Assembly: GCF_004119495.1 (NCBI RefSeq)
Contig: NZ_NRQU01000014.1
Coordinates: 1 to 64,000, forward strand
Reading direction: 5' to 3'
DNA: 64,000 bases
From: Flavobacterium sp. YO12
GTDB taxonomy: Bacteria > Bacteroidota > Bacteroidia > Flavobacteriales > Flavobacteriaceae
In this document: positions 1 to 7,168 of the stretch, one piece after another
How the letters are laid out: each line of letters starts with the position of its first letter
Position numbering within the stretch: the stretch's first letter is position 1
Made by a program: the position numbers and the translations under genes
The notes under the pieces: generated by a model
The model's input: the letters and a program-made list of their open reading frames with translations, nothing else
The model's database searches: none
What the model was told of the DNA's origin: nothing

Positions 1-71
1 ATATCATTTATGATACAAATATACATCAAAAACAACATGAAACACTTTTTTTGAATGAAAATTCACCAAAA

Positions 72-103
72 AAAGCCGACAAATTTAAAAATTTGTCGGC
101 TTT
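72..103. terminator. Bidirectional hairpin terminator
   Basis: A perfect 15-bp inverted repeat (arms 72-86 and 89-103) has a 2-base loop, a GCCGAC core, and A/T runs at both ends. It lies just downstream of the minus-strand dioxygenase gene and would end its transcript. Confidence 0.8.
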
Positions 104-122
104 CATACTTAATATCAATCCG

Positions 123-662
123 TTATTTTTTTGCCGTAAATCTAGGATCGGTTTCCATTACAGTGCCGCATTTATCACAAGTTCTTAATTCTTCAGAATT
201 GTAAAAATGCTCGAAGTGCGGAAGAAAGTCTTTCTCTATATTATGCAGTTCAAAAAACACTTCGTATAGTTTATGATTGCAGTTATCACAATGCCATAAC
301 AATCCATCAGTGTATCCTTTTCCTGCTCGTTTACGTTCAATTACCAAACCTATTGAACCTTCGGAACGAACTGGAGAATGCGGAATTTTAGCGGGATGAA
401 GATACATATCGCCAGCATTCAGCTCCATTTCCTTGCGCTCGCCATCTTCTTGAATTACCACTTTTATACTGCCTTCTAATTGATAAAAAAGCTCTTCGGT
501 TTCATTATAATGATAATCTTTTCTTGCATTTGGCCCTGCAACTATCATTACGATATAGTCACCTGAATCTACGTAAAGGTTTTTATTTCCAACTGGCGGC
601 TTTAATAATTGTCTGTTTTCTTCAATCCATTTAGTAAGATTGAACGGTTTTGCTATCGCCAT
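123..662 (-). CDS. nbaC: 3-hydroxyanthranilate 3,4-dioxygenase
   Basis: 179 residues. The enzyme family opens the ring of 3-hydroxyanthranilate, in the kynurenine pathway of tryptophan breakdown or NAD synthesis; it is cytosolic. The sequence shows a cupin core with the iron-binding pattern HYHYNETEELFYQLEG near residue 50 and a second histidine in HPAKIPHSP near 90. The C-terminal rubredoxin-like iron site, found in bacterial members, is visible as two CxxC pairs (HCDNCN and CDKC). Length fits the bacterial family. No other kynurenine gene is adjacent, so the pathway context must lie elsewhere. A strong terminator follows. Confidence 0.93.
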   Translation of the reverse strand: MAIAKPFNLTKWIEENRQLLKPPVGNKNLYVDSGDYIVMIVAGPNARKDYHYNETEELFYQLEGSIKVVIQEDGERKEMELNAGDMYLHPAKIPHSPVRSEGSIGLVIERKRAGKGYTDGLLWHCDNCNHKLYEVFFELHNIEKDFLPHFEHFYNSEELRTCDKCGTVMETDPRFTAKK

Positions 663-704
663 TTTTTTCAGAATTTATAATAGGCTAAGATACTAAATTT
701 GTAA

Positions 705-768
705 AGACACACTGCAGTACGTCTCATAGGTTTTAATCATAGGAATGTAGACGCACTGCTGTGCGCCT
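705..768. repeat. Pair of palindromic intergenic repeats
   Basis: Two near-copies of a 20-bp imperfect palindrome (705-724 and 749-768, consensus about agacgcactgcngtgcgtct) lie between two minus-strand genes. Similar GACGCACTGC palindromes are familiar in flavobacterial intergenic DNA. They could be dispersed repeats or weak terminators. Confidence 0.6.
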
Positions 769-771
769 CTA

Positions 772-1866
772 CTATTTCTCCCGTATCAAATAAATATAAA
801 CTGGAAAATGATCACTAAAACCTGCTTGCTCTAGTGTATTTCGCAACGGATATCCTTTATACTTCCCAGAGGTTTGAATTAAATACGGTTTATTAAAAAT
901 TCCTGCTTTCCAAAATTTAAATGTAGAAAAATCTGAACTTATCAGAGATCCTGTCATCATAATTTGATCAAAAATATCCCATGAATCTCTAAAAGCCAAA
1001 GTTCCCATTCCTTTCTCAGCCATTTCTTCAAATGGATTAAAAATATCAAGTTCTCGAACTTCCGCTTTTTTTGCCTTTGCTCCTAAAGCTGTTTTAATAC
1101 TTTTATTGAAAGGACCATCATTTAAATCTCCCATTGTAATTACTTTCGCATTTGGATTTATTTGTTGCAATGAATCTATAATCTTACGATTTAATCTTCC
1201 CGCTGCTTCACGAAATGTACTGCTTGCTTTTTCTCCTCCTGATCTCGAAGGCCAATGATTGACAATAATATGAATCTCTTCCTCTTCAAGAAAACCAGTA
1301 ATTAAAAGCTGATCTCTTGTGAAAATCCTGTTTTTAACTTCCGTTTTAGTTTCGATATCTCCTAAATCTTCATTTTTATCTTCCTGAATAGCGGCTTTCT
1401 TTTTATAGATAAGCAACGGAATGTTAGCAAACGATGTTGGTCTAAAATATTTCTTTTGATACAAAAGCGCAACATCAATACCACGTTGGTCGGGCGAATC
1501 AAAATGAATAATTCCGTAATCAAATCCAGCTATCTTTTCTTGTTTTATCAAATCTTCGAGCACACCTCTATTTTCAACTTCGGAGCATCCTAATAAAACA
1601 GGTGCATTAGAATTTTCTGGTGTTCCAATTTCTGAAATAACTCGTGAAAGGTTTTTTAGTTTTTGATCGTACTTTTCTTTTGTCCAATGTTGAGCGCCAG
1701 TTGGTGTCCACTCATCATCATTTGTACTTATATCATCATAAATATCAAAAAGATTTTCAAAATTGTAAAAAGCAACTGTATGTATATTATATTTTTTTGA
1801 TTGAGCTTTTGAAATAAAAATTACAAAAAAGGCAAGTAAAAAAAAGTGAAGTTTAATAATTTGCAT
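772..1866 (-). CDS. Secreted endonuclease/exonuclease/phosphatase family protein
   Basis: 364 residues with an N-terminal signal peptide (hydrophobic stretch ending near SKAQ, residue 22), so it is probably exported. The metal-dependent phosphodiesterase fold is shown by the ordered motifs FYNFENLFD (about 33), GCSEVENRG (about 94), NHWPSRSGGE (about 203), TMGDLNDGP (about 244) and SDHFPVY near the C-terminus. Family members cleave phosphodiesters in nucleic acids or phospholipids. The substrate cannot be told from sequence. It starts at an ATG with a gap before the divergent LD-carboxypeptidase gene, so it is probably monocistronic. Confidence 0.85.
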   Translation of the reverse strand: MQIIKLHFFLLAFFVIFISKAQSKKYNIHTVAFYNFENLFDIYDDISTNDDEWTPTGAQHWTKEKYDQKLKNLSRVISEIGTPENSNAPVLLGCSEVENRGVLEDLIKQEKIAGFDYGIIHFDSPDQRGIDVALLYQKKYFRPTSFANIPLLIYKKKAAIQEDKNEDLGDIETKTEVKNRIFTRDQLLITGFLEEEEIHIIVNHWPSRSGGEKASSTFREAAGRLNRKIIDSLQQINPNAKVITMGDLNDGPFNKSIKTALGAKAKKAEVRELDIFNPFEEMAEKGMGTLAFRDSWDIFDQIMMTGSLISSDFSTFKFWKAGIFNKPYLIQTSGKYKGYPLRNTLEQAGFSDHFPVYIYLIREK

Positions 1867-1978
1867 AACTTTAAAAATTAAAGTGCCAATTTAAATAAAA
1901 TGTAAGAAAATTCAATATTTTTATTTTGAATAATTATTATATTTGTTAATTCTATAACTAAAAAACCGCAGAAGAATT

Positions 1979-2977
1979 ATGAAAAGCCAGCCCACAATCT
2001 TAAAATATTTTAACTACACTAAACTGGCATTTCTTATTTTTGCTTTACAATCATTTACCTGTCAATCTCAACAAAACATGATAACACCGCCTTATTTACA
2101 AAAAGGAGATACTGTCGCACTTTTGGCAACAGCCCGAAAAAACATCGATGACAATTTAAAACCAACTATAGATTTATTGCGCAGCTGGGGTTTAGAAGCC
2201 GTAATAGGCTCAACAATCGGGCTTGATTTTAATCAGCTTGCGGGTACAGACGAGCAGCGTGCTGCTGATTTTCAAAAACAATTAGACAATCCAAATATTA
2301 AAGCAATTTGGTGCGTGCGCGGTGGTTATGGAACGGTTCGAATGCTTGATTTGTTAGATTTTACAAAATTCAAACAACATCCAAAATGGGTTATTGGCTT
2401 TAGTGATGTTACTGTTTTGCATAACCATTTAAATACAATGGGTTACAAATCAATACATGGTATTATGCCGGTTACAGTAGCTCGCGCAACTCCGGCAGCA
2501 GTCAGTTCGATGAAAGCCAGTTTGTTTGGTGAGCCGCTTTCTTATACAATTGGTCCAGATAAAATGAATCGTTTTGGTAAAGCTACAGGCGAATTGGTTG
2601 GTGGTAATTTATCTATTCTTTACAGTTTATTAGGTTCCCAATCAGCAATTGATTGTAGGGATAAAATTTTATTTATTGAAGATCTAGATGAATACTTATA
2701 CCATATTGACCGAATGATGATGAATTTACGTCGTAATGGCTGCATCGAAAATCTAAAGGGCATTATGATTGGCGGAATGACTAAAATGAAAGACAATGAA
2801 GTGCCATGGGGTAAAAATGCATTAGAAATTATTGACGACGTTACTAAGAAATATAATATCCCAGTAATCTTCAATTTTCCTGCAGGACACATTCAGGACA
2901 ATAGAGCTTTGATAATGGGAAGTACAATTTCTATTGATGTCAATGCAGCTGGAAGTACCGTTACTTTTCAGAAATAG
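1979..2977 (+). CDS. LD-carboxypeptidase, peptidase family S66
   Basis: 332 residues. S66 enzymes remove the terminal D-alanine from murein tetrapeptides during peptidoglycan recycling. The nucleophile region is visible as GFSDVTVLHNHLN (Ser about 140), with a Glu in FIEDLDEYLYHIDRM (about 233) and a His in NFPAGHIQDN (about 302), the Ser-Glu-His set of the family. The N-terminus has a hydrophobic segment ending in FTCQSQ, which looks like a lipoprotein signal. That would place the enzyme in the envelope, whereas E. coli LdcA is cytosolic. A palindromic repeat follows the stop codon. Confidence 0.88.
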   Translation: MKSQPTILKYFNYTKLAFLIFALQSFTCQSQQNMITPPYLQKGDTVALLATARKNIDDNLKPTIDLLRSWGLEAVIGSTIGLDFNQLAGTDEQRAADFQKQLDNPNIKAIWCVRGGYGTVRMLDLLDFTKFKQHPKWVIGFSDVTVLHNHLNTMGYKSIHGIMPVTVARATPAAVSSMKASLFGEPLSYTIGPDKMNRFGKATGELVGGNLSILYSLLGSQSAIDCRDKILFIEDLDEYLYHIDRMMMNLRRNGCIENLKGIMIGGMTKMKDNEVPWGKNALEIIDDVTKKYNIPVIFNFPAGHIQDNRALIMGSTISIDVNAAGSTVTFQK

Positions 2978-3014
2978 CACTATTTAATATTTAATAAATA
3001 CCACATTAAAATCT

Positions 3015-3071
3015 CGCAAAGACGCGAAGTTGCAAAGGATAATTAAAACTTTGCGACTTCGCGTCTTTGCG
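3015..3071. repeat. Palindromic intergenic repeat, CGCAAAG type
   Basis: A 23-bp inverted repeat (arms 3015-3037 and 3049-3071, one mismatch, 11-base loop) is built from CGCAAAGACGCGAAG. The same wording recurs after sufD (30416-30515). It probably forms a stable hairpin after the LD-carboxypeptidase gene. Confidence 0.75.
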
Positions 3072-3122
3072 TGCAAAAAACTTGAAACCTGAAACTTCGA
3101 ACTTGAAACTAAAAACTAAACT

Positions 3123-3494
3123 ATGGCAGAACACAATGAACTTGGCAAAATAGGAGAAGATCTGGCTGCTGCATATCTTGAGGAAAATGGCTATAAAATC
3201 TTAGAACGAAACTGGACTTTTCAAAAAGCAGAAATAGATATTATTGCCCAAAAAGAAAATATTTTAGCCGTTGTTGAAGTGAAGACAAGATCAAGCTTAG
3301 ATTTTGGATCTCCGCAAGATTTTGTTAAGCCAAAAAAAATTCAACTATTAGTAAAAGCAGTAAATGCCTACATAAACGATAGGGAAAAGGATTTTGGAAG
3401 TGATTTAAACATTCGTTTTGACATCGCCGCGATCCATAAAACGCAGGAAACATTTGCAATTGAACATTTTACAGATGCTTTTTATCACTTTTAA
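3123..3494 (+). CDS. YraN family protein (UPF0102), predicted nuclease fold
   Basis: 123 residues, the normal length for the UPF0102/YraN family. The restriction-endonuclease-like core is seen as GEDLAAAYLEENGYKILERNW, then AEIDIIAQ and VVEVKTRSS, giving the E...D...ExK pattern. The biochemical function of the family is not settled; involvement in DNA processing is an inference from the fold. The gene is preceded by a repeat-rich spacer, and a divergent or paired partner gene is not obvious. Confidence 0.88.
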   Translation: MAEHNELGKIGEDLAAAYLEENGYKILERNWTFQKAEIDIIAQKENILAVVEVKTRSSLDFGSPQDFVKPKKIQLLVKAVNAYINDREKDFGSDLNIRFDIAAIHKTQETFAIEHFTDAFYHF

Positions 3495-3538
3495 CATAAT
3501 TTTTTATTGTTATAATTCTAACAAATTGTTTTTTTATT

Positions 3539-3546
3539 TATCTTTG
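3539..3546 (+). promoter_or_regulatory. -7 promoter box TATCTTTG
   Basis: Matches the Bacteroidota -7 consensus TAnnTTTG and lies 66 bp before the ACT-like gene. No clear -33 TTTG at the usual distance. Confidence 0.45.
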
Positions 3547-3611
3547 TAGAGATTTATAACATAAATTAACTAAACCAACCCAATTAAGTTACAAAAAAAA
3601 GAAAAAAAATT

Positions 3612-4268
3612 ATGAAAACCGTTTCTTCAATCGTCGAAAATTACATTAAAACAAAACCCTTTTTATTGAACGCGTTATCGCTTGGAATTATCAATTTAAC
3701 ATCTCTTTCTCGGAACATAATGACGGAACTAGAAAGTGAATTTGGTAAGGAAGTAAAACAAGGTGCTGTTGTAATGTCTCTGAAACGACTGACTGAAGAA
3801 TTGGATTTTAAATTAAATCATAAGATCAATAAGGTCATTAAAAACATAGGCGAAATTACTGTAAGATCTGAATTGACAGATTACACTTTTGCGGCTTCAG
3901 AAACTGTTTTAAACAAACAGGCTGATTTAATTTCTGATATTAATGCCTTATCTGATATTTTTTATACTTCGTCTCGTGGTGTAAATGAAACTAATATTGT
4001 GGTGAGCAGCAGTGTAAATCATTTAGTTGAAAAACACTTTATGCGCGAAAAATTAATTCAGAAATTAGACAATCTGGCTTCTATTACGGTAAAATTACCA
4101 AAAGAAAACATCGTGGTTCCTGGTATTTATTATTTCATCTTTCAGCGTTTGGCTTGGGAAGGAATAATCATAAACGAGGTAATTTCGACTTCAAATGAAT
4201 TTACTATTTTAGTTGGTGAAGATCAAGTTGATGTTGCTTTTAAAGTAATTAAAGACTTAAAAAACTAA
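3612..4268 (+). CDS. ACT-domain-like protein of unknown function
   Basis: 218 residues, soluble, no signal peptide. The N-terminal half is helical and resembles a winged-helix arrangement (SLGIINLTSLSRNIMTELE and GAVVMSLKRL). The C-terminal 70 residues (LDNLASITVKLPKENIVVPGIYYF to the end) look like an ACT ligand-binding domain. Homologues in flavobacteria have, to my recollection, been labelled aspartate kinase, but no kinase domain is present here. An amino-acid-sensing regulator is a reasonable inference only. It has its own putative -7 box and a strong terminator. Confidence 0.65.
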   Translation: MKTVSSIVENYIKTKPFLLNALSLGIINLTSLSRNIMTELESEFGKEVKQGAVVMSLKRLTEELDFKLNHKINKVIKNIGEITVRSELTDYTFAASETVLNKQADLISDINALSDIFYTSSRGVNETNIVVSSSVNHLVEKHFMREKLIQKLDNLASITVKLPKENIVVPGIYYFIFQRLAWEGIIINEVISTSNEFTILVGEDQVDVAFKVIKDLKN

Positions 4269-4288
4269 TTAAAAACTATACAAACACA

Positions 4289-4318
4289 AAAGGGGCGCAT
4301 GATGATGCGCCCTTTTTT
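4289..4318 (+). terminator. Rho-independent terminator
   Basis: GGGCGCAT pairs with ATGCGCCC around a 4-base loop (4293-4312), followed by a T run. It ends the ACT-like gene. Confidence 0.8.
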
Positions 4319-4407
4319 ATTAGGAAAAAATCTGAGTGACATCCCGAATTTTGATATTGCTTGGGAATTTCATTTATTTACATCAGAAAATTAATCCTAA
4401 AAAAACC

Positions 4408-5751
4408 ATGAAAAAAAAACTACTCCTATTATCAACCCTATTAACCGCAGTGTTTTTTGTTTCCTGCTCAAGTGATAATTCCGGAGATACCCCGCCTCCA
4501 GTTGTAGCGCAACCGTTACCTATTACAATTTCAGCTGCTTCTTCTGAATTTCTTATTCCAGGAGAAAATCTAGAAATTACTGGGACCAATTTTGTTAATA
4601 AAGACTATCCAACCAAAATCTTTATTAATAATACAGAAATAACTCCAAAAGAAATTTCAAATACTAAAATCACTTTAACAGTCCCAACTGACTTAACAAC
4701 AGGAACAAATACTTTAAAACTACAAATTAACTCTTTAAACAGTAGTCCTATCAGTTTTTTTACTATGACGAAAGGATGGAATAAATTAACTATTCTTGGG
4801 AATGTAGACATCCAATCCTCCAGCGCTCTTGAAAGCAGTAACACTATATTCTCATATATAAATAGTATTACATCTAATGATGGAAGTTTTTCTGGAGCAG
4901 CAGCAAAATTAGCTGTAACACCTAGAGGCTATGAACTAGTTAGAATCAATCAGTCAGGAAATTACGGTGATTTTAAAATGGTTGACGAAAAAACAGGTGT
5001 TTTAACAAATACTGGTGCCGCATTTTTTACTGATAATGTTTTTGAAACACACAAAAAAGTCAATGTTGATCTATCCTTTAGTCCAGCTATTAACGGTTTA
5101 AAAGTAGGTTATCTAGACAGCAAAATCTGTATTCTTACTACTTCAATAAGCGGTCAAATCTACACGACAGACAAAGGATCAACAATTATTAAAAATGACC
5201 CTCCTATTTGGGCGGCAAAAGTGGGTACTGGTGGTACTAGTATCAGTGCTAGATTAGGAATCTCTGCCTATGGAAAATCTGTATCTGATAACAAATTCTA
5301 TCAATTGGGTGTGCTTTACGATCCAAAAAAATATGGTTCAAATAATCTAAAAAATGCAATCCTACAGTCTGAAACGGGTTACAACAACTGGATTGTAAAA
5401 GACACCATTTCTAAACAAGTCGACTCAAAAATATATCCAAACACTTATAAGTTTGCAAACATCAATAGAATATTTGGAATAAACAAAACGGACAATACTT
5501 TAATGGCATCTACTGATATGCTGCAAACATGGAACGTTGTAAAAACGAATGTAACAGCTTTCTTTCTTAGAACTGATACACAATGGTATATCCAGTCGGG
5601 AGATAAATTATTTGTTACAAAAGATTCTGGTGCAACATGGCAAGTAGAATTAGAGTTGCCTGCTGGTTCTGTTGTTAATGACATTGCTTTTTCTAAAACT
5701 AAGATTATAGTTTCTGGAAACAAAGGTTTACATTACGTAAAATTTGAATAA
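4408..5751 (+). CDS. IPT/TIG-domain lipoprotein with sialidase/photosystem-like repeats
   Basis: 447 residues from the ATG at 4408. This start is preferred over an upstream GTG (4336) because it gives a clean lipoprotein signal, MKKKLLLLSTLLTAVFFVSC, with the lipid-modified Cys at residue 20. Residues 40-115 look like an IPT/TIG immunoglobulin-like domain (SSEFLIPGENLEITGTNF). The rest carries motifs such as LFVTKDSGATWQVE near the C-terminus, typical of BNR/photosystem stability-type beta-propeller repeats. It is a surface or periplasmic lipoprotein of unknown ligand. A terminator shared with the converging DUF5683 gene follows. Confidence 0.75.
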   Translation: MKKKLLLLSTLLTAVFFVSCSSDNSGDTPPPVVAQPLPITISAASSEFLIPGENLEITGTNFVNKDYPTKIFINNTEITPKEISNTKITLTVPTDLTTGTNTLKLQINSLNSSPISFFTMTKGWNKLTILGNVDIQSSSALESSNTIFSYINSITSNDGSFSGAAAKLAVTPRGYELVRINQSGNYGDFKMVDEKTGVLTNTGAAFFTDNVFETHKKVNVDLSFSPAINGLKVGYLDSKICILTTSISGQIYTTDKGSTIIKNDPPIWAAKVGTGGTSISARLGISAYGKSVSDNKFYQLGVLYDPKKYGSNNLKNAILQSETGYNNWIVKDTISKQVDSKIYPNTYKFANINRIFGINKTDNTLMASTDMLQTWNVVKTNVTAFFLRTDTQWYIQSGDKLFVTKDSGATWQVELELPAGSVVNDIAFSKTKIIVSGNKGLHYVKFE

Positions 5752-5772
5752 TAATTAGATTTTTATTTCATT

Positions 5773-5808
5773 AAAAAATGGCGCATGAAAATTCATGCGC
5801 CATTTTTT
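5773..5808. terminator. Bidirectional terminator
   Basis: A perfect 17-bp inverted repeat (5773-5789, 5792-5808) has a TGGCGCATGAA core and is flanked by A and T runs. It lies between the converging lipoprotein and DUF5683 genes and can serve both. Confidence 0.85.
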
Positions 5809-5821
5809 ATGTTAAATATTT

Positions 5822-6376
5822 TTAAAATGAATAATTGAGAGCAATTCCAAAATCATTTTTTAATACCAAATCATTATTAGTTAATACCGGTTTAAGTGCC
5901 AATTTTTCGCTTACATTAAACTGCGACAAGGCAGCATCAATATTTGCATCAATAATGTTTAAAACATAAAACCCGACCATGAAAAGCGCTGATAAATCTC
6001 TGTTTCTTTGAAATTGTTTTTGAGCCGAAAGTAGCTGACTGTCACTTAAGTTCCCCAAATAATCTGAATCACTTTTGTTTCCAGCAAGTCTGTTTTTATA
6101 TTCGTCTCTGTAAATGTTGTAATTTTTTTGACTATCTAAATAAAAATAGGCGCTGGCACCAATTGCTCCATATACCAACGGAAGCTTCCAGTATTTTTGA
6201 TTGTAAATCTGTCCTAAACCAGGCAAAATAGCCGAATAAAATGCCGCTTTGGCAGGACGAAGAGGATCGATTGCTTCTGCTTGTAAAGAATCGTTTTCAA
6301 TAGTTTTATTTTTTTTCTGAGCGGATATTGAGGTTAATCCAAAAAATAAAAACAGAATAATAAATTGATAGTTCAT
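5822..6376 (-). CDS. DUF5683 domain protein, membrane-associated
   Basis: 184 residues. It has an N-terminal signal peptide (ending near SISAQ) and the hallmark segment PAKAAFYSAILPGLGQIYNQKYWKLPLVYGAI, followed by further hydrophobic helices. This matches the DUF5683 family common in Bacteroidota, often found near chromosome-partition genes. Its role is unknown. It is probably an envelope protein. An inverted repeat with AGAAACC arms lies between it and the upstream 170-residue gene. Confidence 0.8.
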   Translation of the reverse strand: MNYQFIILFLFFGLTSISAQKKNKTIENDSLQAEAIDPLRPAKAAFYSAILPGLGQIYNQKYWKLPLVYGAIGASAYFYLDSQKNYNIYRDEYKNRLAGNKSDSDYLGNLSDSQLLSAQKQFQRNRDLSALFMVGFYVLNIIDANIDAALSQFNVSEKLALKPVLTNNDLVLKNDFGIALNYSF

Positions 6377-6377
6377 A

Positions 6378-6416
6378 TAAAAGGTTTCTCTGAATTGATT
6401 TTCAAAGAAACCTTTT
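6378..6416 (-). terminator. Possible terminator of the GspG-like gene
   Basis: AAAAGGTTTCT (from 6378) pairs with AGAAACCTTTT (to about 6416). On the minus strand the hairpin falls after the 6489-7001 gene and ends in a T-rich stretch. Confidence 0.45.
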
Positions 6417-6488
6417 TAGTTCTAAGATTTTTCTTAAATAAAAGATAAAGAAAACTTAATAATTTTTACCACGAATTAGCACGAATTT

Positions 6489-7001
6489 TTATTTTTCAAT
6501 TTTTAATTCAGGATAAATATCATCCTTAGTATTTAAAATTAAATCTGGTCCAAATGACTTCAAAACATAATCACTTTCTGTTTTTTTATAGTAGAATTTT
6601 GCCGATTTAGATTTTTTAAAATTAAACTCATTATTGAAAAGCTCCTGATCGTTAAAAAACTTATTTTGCGATTTTAATTGTCCGAGGCTATCTGGATATT
6701 GACTGTTTTTACTTTTATAAAATTCTAACTCTTTTACAACTTCGTTTAACTGATGCTTTGTAAGTTCTACAAGTTGTTTTTTATGTAAATCACTATGTTC
6801 TAAAAGAAACCAAAATAATGGAGTAAAAAGAACACTAGCTAATCCTATTATTTTCATCTTTAAATCTTTTCTTTTAAAACCATGAAATAACAGAATTCCG
6901 CCTGTAACCAATCCTAAATTTGGAAATAATCCAGTAAAACCTAAACGATATAGTTTTTGTGAACTGATTTTATCAAAAAATGTTTTCTTATCAGTATTCA
7001 T
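6489..7001 (-). CDS. Small membrane protein with GspG-like C-terminal domain
   Basis: 170 residues. Two hydrophobic segments lie at about 20-40 and 50-66. The soluble tail from about 80 (QLNEVVKELEFYKSKNSQYP, then DSLGQL, and YVLKSFGPDLILNTKDDIYPE) resembles the C-terminal part of type II secretion major pseudopilins, where an aspartate-rich loop binds calcium. No prepilin peptidase site is present, so it is not a pilin. The function is unknown. The homology to GspG is read by eye and modest. Confidence 0.55.
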   Translation of the reverse strand: MNTDKKTFFDKISSQKLYRLGFTGLFPNLGLVTGGILLFHGFKRKDLKMKIIGLASVLFTPLFWFLLEHSDLHKKQLVELTKHQLNEVVKELEFYKSKNSQYPDSLGQLKSQNKFFNDQELFNNEFNFKKSKSAKFYYKKTESDYVLKSFGPDLILNTKDDIYPELKIEK

Positions 7002-7050
7002 AAAATCATGAGCAACTTTAAAAATGGTGAAATAAATTACTAAATTTCTT

Positions 7051-7133
7051 GTTTAGCCCCGATAGGACTGGAAATCCTTTTGTTCCGGGGTTCGGAACAA
7101 AAGATTGCAAGGGATAGCCGGACTGATCGTCTT
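7051..7133 (+). ncRNA. Structured intergenic element resembling the Flavo-1 RNA motif
   Basis: The sequence runs TAGCCCCGATAGGACTGGAA, then a stem CTTTTGTTCC/GGAACAAAAG, then AAGGGATAGCCGGACT. The ordered AGCCCCGAT ... GGAAATCC ... GGGATAGC boxes around a variable hairpin recur in flavobacterial intergenic regions. From memory they resemble the Flavo-1 conserved RNA motif, but I could not check this against a model. It lies between mfd and the GspG-like gene (both minus), on the opposite strand if the reading is right. Confidence 0.5.
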
Positions 7134-7168
7134 TTGAAACAAGATCTTTCTGCTTCTGAAAATTAAAA

